A stretch of 64,000 nt of DNA from Bacillus_CJ salitolerans. Its GTDB lineage: Bacteria > Bacillota > Bacilli > Bacillales > SA4. The DNA lies in assembly GCF_042680805.1 (NCBI RefSeq), contig NZ_JBHUEM010000052.1, positions 1 to 64,000 on the forward strand, in the 5' to 3' direction. The notes below the pieces were generated by a model. That model searched no databases and was not told the origin of the DNA. It saw nothing but the letters and a program-made list of their open reading frames with translations. Positions 42,601 to 51,124 of the stretch are shown here, piece after piece. The position numbers and the translations under genes were made by a program. Position 1 is the stretch's first letter, and the number at the start of each line of letters is the position of its first letter.

Positions 42601-42725
42601 GAAATATCAGGAATTGTTTCCATGTTCATTCGTGTACCAGAGTAAATACCAGATACAGTAATAATAATCGTAAGTAACCAAACAGCTAACTTGTTCTTGA
42701 CGACAAAATTTACTAAACCCTTCAC
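39642..42725 (-). CDS. swrC: RND efflux transporter SwrC-like
   Basis: A 1027-residue RND pump with the duplicated layout: membrane segment 1, large extracellular domain, segments 2-6, second extracellular domain, segments 8-12. GRVIDDSIVVVENIYRRLH in segment 4 carries the paired Asp residues of the proton path, and NVxTIPDIS-like METIPDISIPYLMV starts the first porter domain. B. subtilis SwrC (YerP) exports surfactin and is needed for swarming. The divergent TetR-type gene corresponds to YerO/SwrR, which supports the assignment. No membrane-fusion partner gene is present, as usual for SwrC. Confidence 0.88.
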   Translation of the reverse strand: MKGLVNFVVKNKLAVWLLTIIITVSGIYSGTRMNMETIPDISIPYLMVMDVYPGATPEQVMEDVSIPLEQAAEGLEDIKSVNSNSYSNMASLQIEYEYGIDMDEAKRALESALDAVTLPEGAQEPIITAISMNMMPVVALSVSSTVEDIVELTSTVEEILLPKLQKIDGVASSTITGQHIEEVDLTYNKEKMAEYGLTEDTVKQMIQASNLAVSLGLYEFEEGEQAVSIDGKFMTADELKNMLIPITPSEQNPTPFVKLSDIATIEVVGKVQSVSRTNGKEAIAIQIVKDQQANTVSVVNAVKDLIEEETQNIDGLVIDVSLDQGEPIEKSVSTMVEKALFGGLIAILIILLFLRDVKSTIISIVSIPVSIFMALLLLNWMDITLNIMTLGAITVAIGRVIDDSIVVVENIYRRLHLKEEKLTGRALIREATIEMFKPILSSTLVTVAVFTPLIFVGGMVGELFMPFALTMTFALGASLIVAITVVPALSHFLFKKKLYSEKSAGSHKETGKLSNWYKGILNWSLNHKIITSILAIVLLVGSLALMPLIGFSFMGSEEDKVMYLTYTPEAGELKEETLANIAVVEEEMLKRDDIDIVQISISESGDPSAAMMGGSGEGGLMYLIFDPEMENFSEVREEIQEYVFNIGQSGEWKSQNFSASTMSTNELSYTLYSEDLDKLNEAVKIVEDIMIENDGIEDVTSSAEDAFVEYTFKVAQDELLQYGLTTGQIVMMLNPMKAEQVLTTVEKDGNTLEVIVQQEETKKPKSIDDLLDTQIPTALGTMMPLSELVTVEEGTTLNALARSKGEYYASVSGTIVGKDISKATSDMDKALDKLELPKGVTLNVAGVAADMNETFTQLGLAMLAAVGIVYFILVVTFGEGVAPFAILFSLPFAVIGSFVGLLIAGETISVPVMMGLLMLIGIVVTNAIVLVDRIIHMERDGMTMREAILEAGTTRLRPILMTAIATIGALVPLAIGNGGGGLISKGLGITVIGGLTSSTLLTLIIVPIVYEVLSKMFKKNRKNVLEN

Positions 42726-42775
42726 TTTTCAAACACCTACCCCTAATTGACTAAGTTAACTCAATTCCTTATACT

Positions 42776-42793
42776 AATGACTAATCGGTCATT
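42776..42793. promoter_or_regulatory. Candidate SwrR operator
   Basis: AATGAC and GTCATT are perfect inverted halves around TAATCG, in the intergenic space between divergent swrC and swrR-like genes. A second inverted pair, AATTGA/TCAATT (42745-42766), lies nearer swrC. Confidence 0.5.
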
Positions 42794-42829
42794 TGTCAAT
42801 TAAAAACCAATAGGAGCGGTCAGTATACA

Positions 42830-43663
42830 ATGATGAAAAAACAGTTGATTATGGAAAAAGCACTTGAGCTTTTTGCCAAACAAGGAATTGAGTCGACCTC
42901 AGTCCAACAAATAACAGAGCATTGTGGTATGTCAAAAGGGGCCTTTTACTTATCTTTCAAGTCAAAGGACGAGCTAATTGTCGCCTTGATTGACCAATTT
43001 ATGATTCAAATTACATCTGACATTGACTCTGTGGTCAGAAATACATCCAAATGTGACAATTTATTGTATGAATTTTATTACACAACTTATCATTCATTTC
43101 ATAAAAACGCTGACTTTGTCAGAATGTTGATCAAGGAGCAAATGAGATCGTTTAGTAAAAACCTCCTTTCCAAAATGCACTACTACGATCAATTAATGAA
43201 TCAATCAATCATATTTATGATTGAACGAATTTATGGAGAGGAAGTAAAGCTAGTACAGTACGATTTAATGTACTGTATCAAAGGTCTCATGAAAACCTAC
43301 TCAGAACTATTGTTATTTAATAGCGTGCCGTTAGACTTACACTTACTTGCTCAATCATTAGCAGAGAAGACTGATCTATTGGCTAAACATTCGACTATTC
43401 CGTTTCTTTCAAAGGAGCTTTTTCAAGTGTTTAGACAGCCGATGACTGAAAGCGTTTCAAAAGAAAAGCTTATTGTACTAGTAGAACCCTTACTAGAAGA
43501 GTTGGAAGAGTCGATTGAAAAAGAGTCGTTACGATTACTGAAGGAACAATTGAATGAGCCGACACTAAGCCGTGCGATCGTAAAAGGATTACTCGAAAAC
43601 ATTCGAAATCATCCTCAATGTAAATGGATAGTTTTAGTTTTGCAGGAGTATTTTAAATTTTGA
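42830..43663 (+). CDS. TetR family regulator, SwrR/YerO-like
   Basis: A 277-residue repressor. The N-terminal helix-turn-helix is IMEKALELFAKQGIESTSVQ then QITEHCGMSKGAFYLSFKSKDELI (residues 8-50). Its length (larger than the usual 200) and divergent position next to swrC match B. subtilis YerO, which represses swrC. The ATG at 42830 or 42833 follows AGGAG at a long distance (13 bases or more), so expression may be low. Confidence 0.85.
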   Translation: MMKKQLIMEKALELFAKQGIESTSVQQITEHCGMSKGAFYLSFKSKDELIVALIDQFMIQITSDIDSVVRNTSKCDNLLYEFYYTTYHSFHKNADFVRMLIKEQMRSFSKNLLSKMHYYDQLMNQSIIFMIERIYGEEVKLVQYDLMYCIKGLMKTYSELLLFNSVPLDLHLLAQSLAEKTDLLAKHSTIPFLSKELFQVFRQPMTESVSKEKLIVLVEPLLEELEESIEKESLRLLKEQLNEPTLSRAIVKGLLENIRNHPQCKWIVLVLQEYFKF

Positions 43664-43738
43664 TTATAAAGGTGAGCTTTTTCTAAAAGTCATATATAAT
43701 CATTTCAAAGTAGAATTCTCACGAAAGAGGACGTATTA

Positions 43739-44560
43739 ATGGACGTAGTCATTCAAAACCAAACCATCCACTATGAAATCTATGGAGAAGGAAAGCCACT
43801 ATTTATTTTTCATGCAATGGGAACGGATCACCGATCTATGAAGGCGTGGATCGAACCAGTATTTCAGCAAGAAAAGTCAGATTGGAAAAGAATATATGTA
43901 GATATCCCAGGCCACGGGGGAAGCAACCAAGTGGTGGATATAAAAAATAACGATGAGATGCTAGACATTCTGTTGGAATTAATCGACGTGCTTGTTCATG
44001 ATCAACCCTTTTCGTTAGTCGGAATGTCTTTTGGAGGCTACCTCGCTCAAGGAATTATGCATAAGCGAATCAATCAAGTCGAAGGGATTTGTTTATTGGC
44101 TCCTGCCCTTCATACCGGAGCAAGGTCAACCTCTTCTAAAAAAATGATGGAAACGAATGAAGAGGTGTTAAACAAGCTGGACCAAGAAATTGTGACAGCG
44201 ATTCATACACTATTAGTCTATCAAACAAAGGAAAATATTCAGCTATTTTTAGAAGAGGTTCAACCTGGTAGATTGCTAGCAAACCGTAAGTTCTTAACCT
44301 CGGAATGGAAGACAAAAGGATACTTTTTCAGCTTTGAACCATTTGCTCATATGAGCGAAATAGATAAGCCTGCTCTACTTGTACTTGGTAAAAATGACAG
44401 TATTGTAGGATTTGAAGACCATATGAAGCTTGCAGGCAAATTTCAACATGTAAGCTATGCGGTGTTGGATAGAGCAGGACATCTTCTCCAAATAGAAGCA
44501 AGGAATAGGCTGATTCATTTATTTATGAACTGGCTCGAACGTATTACGAAGACACAGTAG
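43739..44560 (+). CDS. Alpha/beta hydrolase
   Basis: A 273-residue alpha/beta hydrolase. Nucleophile S97 sits in GMSFGG, the acid in GKNDSIVG and the His in RAGHLLQIE; the oxyanion strand reads FIFHAMGTD, with PGHGGS after it. It would cleave an ester or related bond; the substrate is unknown. The ATG follows AAAGAGGACGT. It is 75 bases after the swrR-like gene on the same strand, so it could be read with it, and it has a terminator overlapping its stop. Confidence 0.85.
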   Translation: MDVVIQNQTIHYEIYGEGKPLFIFHAMGTDHRSMKAWIEPVFQQEKSDWKRIYVDIPGHGGSNQVVDIKNNDEMLDILLELIDVLVHDQPFSLVGMSFGGYLAQGIMHKRINQVEGICLLAPALHTGARSTSSKKMMETNEEVLNKLDQEIVTAIHTLLVYQTKENIQLFLEEVQPGRLLANRKFLTSEWKTKGYFFSFEPFAHMSEIDKPALLVLGKNDSIVGFEDHMKLAGKFQHVSYAVLDRAGHLLQIEARNRLIHLFMNWLERITKTQ

Positions 44561-44587
44561 GTTAATATAATAGCCTACTGTTTTTTT
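44553..44587 (+). terminator. Terminator after the hydrolase
   Basis: ACAGTAGG and CCTACTGT form the stem (starting within the stop codon region), followed by TTTTTTT. Confidence 0.85.
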
Positions 44588-44691
44588 CTTAATAAGAGCG
44601 TATTACTTCTCATAAGATATTTCGGAATGTAAAATAATTAGTAAAGTGTAAGTAGTCTAAAAATTTTAATAATAGTATAAGGATCGATTAA

Positions 44692-45354
44692 ATGAAACTG
44701 AATTGGAAGAGTGCTCATCAAAACGATATTTATCTAGTGAAAATGGGAACAAAGGGGAATGCATCTATCAAAATTATCGCTCAAGGCGAACCGAGTACAA
44801 ACAACTATTTGCCTAATAATAGTGCCATCACTACGGTGGCAGAAGTTATCTCGAGAATTCAACGTGCAGGTGAAGCTATGCCTGAAATGTGGAATAAGTA
44901 CTATGAACAGCTTGAAATAGAGGAAAACGATCGATTTGCTATTGAGGATGCTCCGCCGAATTTACTACCGCTACTTAATGAAAGTGTGGAAACTACATTT
45001 TTTATCACTCATCTGTTAGGCGGAAAAAAACATCCAACTTTGAAGGGTCATTCTGAATTAATCATAGAATCATACACCCTCCCCTCTGTTGATGCAAAAT
45101 CATTGCAAGCATATTTCCTTGAGTTGTTTGCTGATTTATCTGTTGAAGTACAACTGCAATCCTTTCGGCAAGGTTATGTAGAAAAAATGGACGTCAAGCG
45201 TGTTCACTCATTAATAGGGGACTTGAAACGTAAATCTAAAAAACTTCATCTTGTTCCGTATTTATCCTACGAAAATTGGCACCCTAATTTTATGAAGTTA
45301 TGTGATTTTTTATCCCACTCTAACTATGCTAAGACCCCCACTTCAAAACTTTAG
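44692..45354 (+). CDS. Unknown 220-residue protein ending in repeat R2
   Basis: I do not recognise a family. The ATG follows AAGGATCGATTAA. The protein is cytoplasmic with mixed alpha/beta character; EVISRIQRAGEAMPEMWNKYYEQLEI and LELFADLSVEVQLQSFRQGYVE are probable helices. The last residues, FLSHSNYAKTPTSKL, are encoded by repeat R2 copy B, whose sequence begins within codon 205 or so and provides the stop TAG. The native C-terminus has therefore been replaced, as in the deacetylase at 26440. Confidence 0.65.
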   Translation: MKLNWKSAHQNDIYLVKMGTKGNASIKIIAQGEPSTNNYLPNNSAITTVAEVISRIQRAGEAMPEMWNKYYEQLEIEENDRFAIEDAPPNLLPLLNESVETTFFITHLLGGKKHPTLKGHSELIIESYTLPSVDAKSLQAYFLELFADLSVEVQLQSFRQGYVEKMDVKRVHSLIGDLKRKSKKLHLVPYLSYENWHPNFMKLCDFLSHSNYAKTPTSKL

Positions 45355-45520
45355 AGGATTCGAAGAAGGATAAGTGGGGGCTAAACGCCAGTAGAACCCT
45401 ATAATAGGAACACAAACTAAAATTGCCATATCTTGTGGCAACTTCTGTGTGACCCACATCTCACAAACTGTTAAGGATGAGGAAAACCTCCACTTTTGTA
45501 GTTTCACTTTACAAGTAAAA
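45309..45520. repeat. R2 repeat element, copy B
   Basis: It begins TTTATCCCACTCTAACTAT, in the same reading frame relative to its host gene as copy A. CCCCCACTT (45335-45343) pairs with AAGTGGGGG (45372-45380), and TTGCCA with TGGCAA (45423-45441). It shares GATTCGAAGAAGG, TAAACGCCAGTA, CTTCTGTGTGAC and GAGGAAAACCT with copy A. Confidence 0.8.
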
Positions 45521-45562
45521 AATAGCAATCTTCATTTCTTCATAATTTGAAAGGAGTCTAGA

Positions 45563-46762
45563 ATGATGAATAGCTCAAATTCTATCATTACACTTGAAAA
45601 ATTAACTCAGGCGGAAGGTTTGTTGAAAGAACATGAGATTGATACGTGGTTGATTTTATCGAGGGAAGGTTCAGATCCTTCTCTGCCATTAGTTGTAGGG
45701 GTGAGATCTGTGCATCTTGCGGCCATTTTTATTAGAAGTAATGGTGAGCATATTGTATTAACCTCTCAGAGTGATAGAGGAAGCTATGAGTCCACTAAGT
45801 TATTTAAGCAAGTGATAACCTATGAAGCAGGAATGGAAGAGGCATTTTTGGATGTTTGGACTAAGTTGAATTGTCAGAGGCTTGCTCTCAACATTTCGGA
45901 AAATGATCATATGTGTGATGGGTTATCACAAGGTTTATATGAATGGCTAACTGATGTTTTAGGTGATCGTCTTGAGGAAATAGAAGTATCAAGTGAGCCT
46001 GTATTGAGCAACATTCGAAGCATAAAATCAAAATCTGAAATTGAATGTATACAAAAAGCGATTGATCATACAACGGATATTTTTGAAACCGTGTTTTCAA
46101 GAATTGAATGTGGAATGACAGAAATCGAAATAGGTGAGCTATTTGTTAAAGAGATGAAGGCAAGAGGTGTAACGAATGGTTTAGGTGAACCATATGATTT
46201 ACCTTTAGTCTGCACGGTGAGAAACGGGCTGGCACACAGGAAACCAGGTCCTTACAAAACAGAGCCAGGTGATATTATCATCATTGATTTTAGCTTAAAG
46301 TATGAGCACTACGTATCAGATATAGCAAGGACTTGCTACATTTTAAAGCCGGGAGAAGATAAGGCTCCTGATGATATTCAACATGCATTTGATACAGCGA
46401 TTGATGCCATTACGAAAACAATCGAAGCAGTGGCACCAGGAAAAAAGGGATATGAGATTGATGCAGCTGGGCGTAAGCGGATTGTTGAGGGAGGATATCC
46501 AACGATTCGTCATTCCGTCGGACATCAAATCGGAAGGTCCACACATAATGGTGGAACGACACTTGGTCCAAGGAGAACCCCAGTTAGACCGCAAGTAGAG
46601 GGAGTATTACAAGCGGGAGAGGTTTATGCAATCGAACCAACGGTCATTCAGGATAATGGATTGCCATGTATTTTAGTCGAGGAAAATATATTAGTAACAG
46701 AACAAGGTCCAGTCATTTTAAGTAAACGACAAACAGAGCTTGTTTTGATTCCATCTCATTAG
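45563..46762 (+). CDS. M24 family Xaa-Pro peptidase (first of two)
   Basis: A 399-residue aminopeptidase P/prolidase-type enzyme that cleaves bonds next to proline. A creatinase-like N-terminal domain (about 1-150) precedes the pita-bread domain. The five metal ligands are visible: Asp in IIIIDFSLKYEHYVSDIARTC (two), His in HSVGHQIGRSTHNGG, Glu in YAIEPTV and Glu in LVEENILVT. AAAGGAG precedes the ATG. It begins a three-gene operon (M24-M20-M24); the next start is eight bases after its stop. Confidence 0.9.
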   Translation: MMNSSNSIITLEKLTQAEGLLKEHEIDTWLILSREGSDPSLPLVVGVRSVHLAAIFIRSNGEHIVLTSQSDRGSYESTKLFKQVITYEAGMEEAFLDVWTKLNCQRLALNISENDHMCDGLSQGLYEWLTDVLGDRLEEIEVSSEPVLSNIRSIKSKSEIECIQKAIDHTTDIFETVFSRIECGMTEIEIGELFVKEMKARGVTNGLGEPYDLPLVCTVRNGLAHRKPGPYKTEPGDIIIIDFSLKYEHYVSDIARTCYILKPGEDKAPDDIQHAFDTAIDAITKTIEAVAPGKKGYEIDAAGRKRIVEGGYPTIRHSVGHQIGRSTHNGGTTLGPRRTPVRPQVEGVLQAGEVYAIEPTVIQDNGLPCILVEENILVTEQGPVILSKRQTELVLIPSH

Positions 46763-46770
46763 GTGAACGT

Positions 46771-48045
46771 ATGATACATACAAGCATTGAAAAAGAATCG
46801 ATAGAACTGCTTCAAAAGATTATCAAGTTGAATACGACAAATGAATATGCTAATGAAGAAATTGCTGCCTACTTTTTAAAGGAAGTGCTTCAAAAAGAAG
46901 ACATCGACTCACAGATTATTTATAGTCCGGAGGGACGAGCCAATTTTGTTGCGAAATTAAATGGTCGTTCTAATGAAGCTCCATTAGTCTTGCTTTCACA
47001 TGTGGATGTTGTTGCTGCAAAGGAAGAAGAATGGACATGTCCTCCATTTTCTGGGCAAATTTTTGATAACAAGCTATGGGGAAGAGGAACACTTGATACA
47101 AAACAACTGACCATCATGCATCTAATCGCCTTTATGCAGTTAAAAAGAAACAATCGTCAGCTAAGACGAGATGTTTATTTTATTGCTACGGCTGACGAGG
47201 AGAATGGCAGTAAACAAGGAATGGAGTTTTTAGCACAAAAGCATCCGGAGTTCTTTCAAGGGGCAACCGTTCTAAGTGAAGGTGGAGGTTTTACCATTAC
47301 AGGGAATCAAGGCAACCATTTATTGTTTGCTTCAGGTGAAAAAGGAACAGCTAGAATACTTGTAACCGCAATAGGTGATGCGGAAAACCAAGCGATTGTA
47401 AAGCTTTCTGCCGTATTACAGGAACTAATGAACTACAAGTTTGATGCGACCGAATACGAAATACAGTCGTTGTATTCAGCCGGATTTATAGAAAAATTAA
47501 AAAGTTCTGCTAAAACTGAAGATACGAAGCTCGTTCACCAATTATATGAATATATTAGTTTACCAACTGCAATGGTTGAATGGATGGGTGCAATTCCGGA
47601 AACCGGTGGTGAAACCATTCCAACGAAAGCACAGGCATTAATTGAAATTCGTACGCTCCCCTATCAAAACGAAGAGTTCAGTAAAGAAATGTTTTCGAAC
47701 TTTTTTTCTCATTTTGATGTGGATTGGAAGCTGTTATTTTTTCAAAAAGGCTATGAAAGTAATGTGAATTCAGTGATTCTACAGCTTTTTAAAGATCAAT
47801 CAAGTAAGTATGGTGTAGAAGCGAATTGGATTCCATTTACAGCTCTTGGGAAAACAGATGGTCGCTTTATAGGAGAGTTAGCTAACGATATTTATGGGTT
47901 ATCCCCAACTAAAATCCCTTTTACCGAAGTATTAAAACGAGTTCATAACAAAGATGAATGTATTGAGCTTGATTCTTTCTTATATGGCGTCAGTCTCATG
48001 ATCGATGTCGTCGAACGTTTTTGTGATCATAGTGGAGGTGGATGA
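46771..48045 (+). CDS. M20 family metallopeptidase
   Basis: A 424-residue M20 peptidase (carboxypeptidase/dipeptidase/deacylase group). LVLLSHVDVVAAKEEEWTCPPFSG contains the first metal His and catalytic Asp, GRGTLDTKQ the bridging Asp, and FIATADEENGSKQG the Glu pair. Placed between two prolidase-type genes with spacings of 8 and 1 bases, it probably takes part in stepwise breakdown of short peptides. AGGTGA stands before the ATG. Confidence 0.9.
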   Translation: MIHTSIEKESIELLQKIIKLNTTNEYANEEIAAYFLKEVLQKEDIDSQIIYSPEGRANFVAKLNGRSNEAPLVLLSHVDVVAAKEEEWTCPPFSGQIFDNKLWGRGTLDTKQLTIMHLIAFMQLKRNNRQLRRDVYFIATADEENGSKQGMEFLAQKHPEFFQGATVLSEGGGFTITGNQGNHLLFASGEKGTARILVTAIGDAENQAIVKLSAVLQELMNYKFDATEYEIQSLYSAGFIEKLKSSAKTEDTKLVHQLYEYISLPTAMVEWMGAIPETGGETIPTKAQALIEIRTLPYQNEEFSKEMFSNFFSHFDVDWKLLFFQKGYESNVNSVILQLFKDQSSKYGVEANWIPFTALGKTDGRFIGELANDIYGLSPTKIPFTEVLKRVHNKDECIELDSFLYGVSLMIDVVERFCDHSGGG

Positions 48046-48046
48046 T

Positions 48047-49216
48047 ATGTTTCAAATTCAAAAAGAAAAGCTATCCCAAGTCGTTACGTATTTAAGAAAT
48101 GAACATATAGATTTATGGCTTATTCTTACTTCAGAAGGAAATGACCCGTGTCTTCCTCTTGTATTTGGTGTTGAAACAGTCGGCGCAGGAGCGTTTATTG
48201 TGACGAGCGATGGCAAAAAGCTTGCTTTATGTAGTGGTATCGATGCTCATGATATTGAGCAATCAGGCTTATTTGATCAGGTTTACAAGTATTCAAGTGG
48301 TCTCCAAAATACATTACTAGAGGTGATCAAAGAACTCAAGCCTCAAACAATTGCCCTTAATTATTCAAAGGAAGAGCACTTAGCGGATGGATTAACCGCT
48401 GGAAGATTTAGGTGGTTAAAGAAAGTGATAGGTAATGTGTTTCAAGGAAGCTATGTTTCATCAGCTGGATTTCTTTCAAAGCTTAGAGCTGTAAAATCAA
48501 CGACGGAGATTGAAAAAATAAAAAAAGCCATCAATGTAACAGAAGACATTTATAAAGTAGTATTCAACGAATTAAAAGCCGGTATGACCGAGAAAGAAGT
48601 AGGGACCATTTTTGTAAAAGAAATGGAGTCTCGCGGAGTCATGAATGGAATAGATCGAACACTCTCCATGCCAATTGTCATGAAGGAAAATATCGCCCAC
48701 CGTGCTCCTTCGGATGTAATAATCCAACCTGGAGACCTACTGATTATGGATTTTAGTGTGGCAATTGATGGATACGTTTCCGACATTGCTAGGACCGTCT
48801 ATTTTTTGAAGGAGGGAGAAACTAAGGCTCCACATGATATTCAGCACGCTTTTAATACCGTACACGAAGCCATTAGTTTAGCAGCGGAAAAAATGAAGCC
48901 TGGAGTGAAGGGATATGAAGTCGATGAAATTGCTAGGAATTATTATGTTTCGAAAGGCTATCCCGAAATTCAGCACGCAACCGGTCATCAAATAGGAAGA
49001 GAAGTTCATGATGGCGGAGGCCTGCTCGGCCCTAGATGGAAGCGTTACGGGAATGCCCCTTTCGCTGTTATCGAGGAAGGGAATGTATATACCATTGAAC
49101 CTACCATCTTTTTAGATAACGGCATTCATTTTATCGTGGAAGAAAATGTAGTCGTCACAAAGGATGGCATTGAATATTTAACCACCCGTCAAGATGAGTT
49201 AATTTTAATTGGATAA
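48047..49216 (+). CDS. M24 family Xaa-Pro peptidase (second)
   Basis: A 389-residue paralogue of the enzyme at 45563, with the same layout. Ligands: LLIMDFSVAIDGYVSDIART (two Asp), HATGHQIGREVHDGGG (His), VYTIEPT (Glu) and IVEENVVVT (Glu). The ATG at 48047 follows GGAGGTGG and starts one base after the M20 stop; the longer frame from 48005 overlaps the M20 gene. Its similarity to the first gene (LWLILTSEGNDPCLPLVFGV against TWLILSREGSDPSLPLVVGV) points to duplication. Confidence 0.9.
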   Translation: MFQIQKEKLSQVVTYLRNEHIDLWLILTSEGNDPCLPLVFGVETVGAGAFIVTSDGKKLALCSGIDAHDIEQSGLFDQVYKYSSGLQNTLLEVIKELKPQTIALNYSKEEHLADGLTAGRFRWLKKVIGNVFQGSYVSSAGFLSKLRAVKSTTEIEKIKKAINVTEDIYKVVFNELKAGMTEKEVGTIFVKEMESRGVMNGIDRTLSMPIVMKENIAHRAPSDVIIQPGDLLIMDFSVAIDGYVSDIARTVYFLKEGETKAPHDIQHAFNTVHEAISLAAEKMKPGVKGYEVDEIARNYYVSKGYPEIQHATGHQIGREVHDGGGLLGPRWKRYGNAPFAVIEEGNVYTIEPTIFLDNGIHFIVEENVVVTKDGIEYLTTRQDELILIG

Positions 49217-49333
49217 CGCGAGAATGATGGACACTAGTCTCGTTTGGATGCCAGGCTAGTCTCTAATGTATCTTTGCAACGACCAACCGTGAGGAGATAG
49301 TAGCAACTTCGTAGCGTTGATATTCTGATAAAC

Positions 49334-49364
49334 GAAAAAGAGGTAGGACGCCCTACCTCTTTTC
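49334..49364. terminator. Bidirectional terminator
   Basis: GAAAAAGAGGTAGG pairs with CCTACCTCTTTTC around ACGC. It serves the peptidase operon and the converging GerP-like gene. Confidence 0.88.
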
Positions 49365-49372
49365 TGATTGGT

Positions 49373-49591
49373 CTAGACAACCTCTGTTAAATTAGAATCA
49401 GCAACATCAGGGTCGACATTGTTCGTTGCACTAAGTCCGTTATTTGTTTGGACAAAATAACCGGTATTAAATCCCCCTGAACCAGCAACGGTTTTACTTG
49501 TAGAGGTAGGAGATGTATTTAATGTATCTCCTGTTACAATAACTCCTTCATTTGAATTAAATACAACCGGTCCAACAATTACACTAGGCAT
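49373..49591 (-). CDS. GerPA/GerPF-type spore germination protein
   Basis: A 72-residue protein with the family start MPSVIVGPVVFNSNEGVIVTGD and the later TSKTVAGSGGFNTGYFVQTNNG and LSATNNVDPDVAD. GerP proteins in the spore coat help germinants reach inner receptors. The ATG at 49591 follows AAGGAGAG; an upstream ATG adds 12 residues not seen in the family. It stands alone rather than in a gerP hexacistron, so it is a paralogue. Confidence 0.88.
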   Translation of the reverse strand: MPSVIVGPVVFNSNEGVIVTGDTLNTSPTSTSKTVAGSGGFNTGYFVQTNNGLSATNNVDPDVADSNLTEVV

Positions 49592-49699
49592 AGAATCTAC
49601 TCTCCTTTTCATGTACTTATTCTTCATAGTATGTAAAGGACATACATTTTGTTTAGACTATATCGTACTCATAAATGAAATTATATTCTTCATAAAATC

Positions 49700-49738
49700 T
49701 TTACTTGCTATTTATCATTGCATAGATAATGATTATGA
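49700..49738 (+). promoter_or_regulatory. Fur-box-overlapped promoter of an MFS gene
   Basis: TTTACT (49700-49705) and TAGATA (49723-49728) are 17 bp apart. AGATAATGATTATGA (49724-49738) matches the Fur consensus at 13 of 15 positions and covers the -10 and start site; TTATCATTG at 49712-49720 adds a half-site. Transcription from here makes the ATG codons at 49729 and 49735 unlikely starts. Confidence 0.6.
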
Positions 49739-49758
49739 GTGGAAAGGTGGGAATGAGT

Positions 49759-51033
49759 ATGGAGATGACTCATAATCAAGGCGCCCCGGTGGCTCCAGGA
49801 AAACAGCGTGGAACTATTTTTACGAACCGAATTGTGTTAGCGATTATGTCTTCGAGCTTCTTGTTGCAACTAGGGATCTGGGTAAGGAATTTTGCCATTT
49901 TGTTGTACGTAACAGAAATCACAAATAATGATCCCCTTTTTATCTCTTTGATTTCAGTAGCAGAATTTGCTCCTATCTTTATATTTTCATTTATAGGAGG
50001 GACCTTTGCAGATAGATGGAAGCCTAAACTAACCATGGTCTGGTGTGACTTACTTTCCGCGGTATCGGTGTTTGTAGTTTTACTAACACTAATTTACGGG
50101 ACTTGGTATGTGATTTTCTTTGCAACACTAGTATCGGCTATTCTATCACAGTTCTCCATGCCATCTGCGATGAGGCTATTTAAACAACATGTACCAGGTG
50201 AGCAACTACAAACAATTATGGCAATGTTTCAATCATTAATGGCTATTTTTATGGTAATTGGACCGATGATAGGTACGTTTGTTTATCAGAAATATGGAAT
50301 TTACACATCCATAATGATTATGGGAATCATGTTCTTACTATCAGCATTAGTGTTAACCTTACTTCCTAAGGATAAAGAAAAAGAAATAATAGATCAGACC
50401 TCCACCTTTAAGAAGGAACTAGCAGATGGCTTTAAATATGTAATGAACAAAAAAGTATTAACGATTATGGGGAGTGTTTTTGCGGTTTGCGGGCTAGCAG
50501 TTGGACTTATCCAGCCTCTGATGATATTTGTAACGATTGAGAACCTAGGCCAAACGAAGGAATTCTTGCAGTGGTTACTCATGGCAAATGGAGCTGGTAT
50601 GTTAGTAGGTGGCGGAATAGTCATGGCAATATCGAAGAAGATATCTCCACAAAAGCTTTTAGCAATCGGAATATTTGCCAGCATGATTAGTACAGTGGGG
50701 ATTGGCTGGTCAACACTTATTCCGCTAACAATCTTACTGCAAGTTTTTAATGGACTTTTCTTTCCATGTATACATATTGGAATTAATACACTCATCTTGC
50801 AAAACACAGATGAATCATTTGTTGGCCGTGTCAATGGCGTACTGAATCCGATGTTTATGGGGATGATGGTCATTGGAATGTCTCTGACCGGTATCATCAA
50901 AACTCCATTAACATTATTAGGTGTTTATCTAGTCGCTGCTCTGTTATTTTTAATCGGAACTTTATTACTTGTTCCTTTATTTAAATGGAAGGGAGAAGAG
51001 GCTAACGTAAACCAGAATGTAGAAGCAAATTAA
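49759..51033 (+). CDS. MFS transporter, probably iron-regulated (siderophore exporter candidate)
   Basis: About 424 residues with twelve membrane segments, of the MFS_3/EntS-like type: GIWVRNFAILLYVTEITNND, GGTFADRWKPKLTMVWCD (loop motif) and SMPSAMRLFKQHVPGEQLQ. AAAGGTGGG fits the ATG at 49759 best; those at 49753 and 49765 are possible. A Fur box overlaps the promoter, so it should be induced by iron shortage, and EntS-type relatives export siderophores. No siderophore synthesis genes are in the window, so the role is inferred. Confidence 0.85.
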   Translation: MEMTHNQGAPVAPGKQRGTIFTNRIVLAIMSSSFLLQLGIWVRNFAILLYVTEITNNDPLFISLISVAEFAPIFIFSFIGGTFADRWKPKLTMVWCDLLSAVSVFVVLLTLIYGTWYVIFFATLVSAILSQFSMPSAMRLFKQHVPGEQLQTIMAMFQSLMAIFMVIGPMIGTFVYQKYGIYTSIMIMGIMFLLSALVLTLLPKDKEKEIIDQTSTFKKELADGFKYVMNKKVLTIMGSVFAVCGLAVGLIQPLMIFVTIENLGQTKEFLQWLLMANGAGMLVGGGIVMAISKKISPQKLLAIGIFASMISTVGIGWSTLIPLTILLQVFNGLFFPCIHIGINTLILQNTDESFVGRVNGVLNPMFMGMMVIGMSLTGIIKTPLTLLGVYLVAALLFLIGTLLLVPLFKWKGEEANVNQNVEAN

Positions 51034-51045
51034 CGAATGTAGGAG

Positions 51046-51076
51046 TGCTACCAAGAAGGATGGTAGCATTTTTTTT
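51046..51076 (+). terminator. Terminator after the MFS gene
   Basis: TGCTACC (51046-51052) pairs with GGTAGCA (51062-51068), followed by TTTTTTTT. Confidence 0.88.
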
Positions 51077-51124
51077 ATGTTAAGAAAGTTTCTGGTGTTT
51101 AGTTTATACAATGTTACGGCTAAA

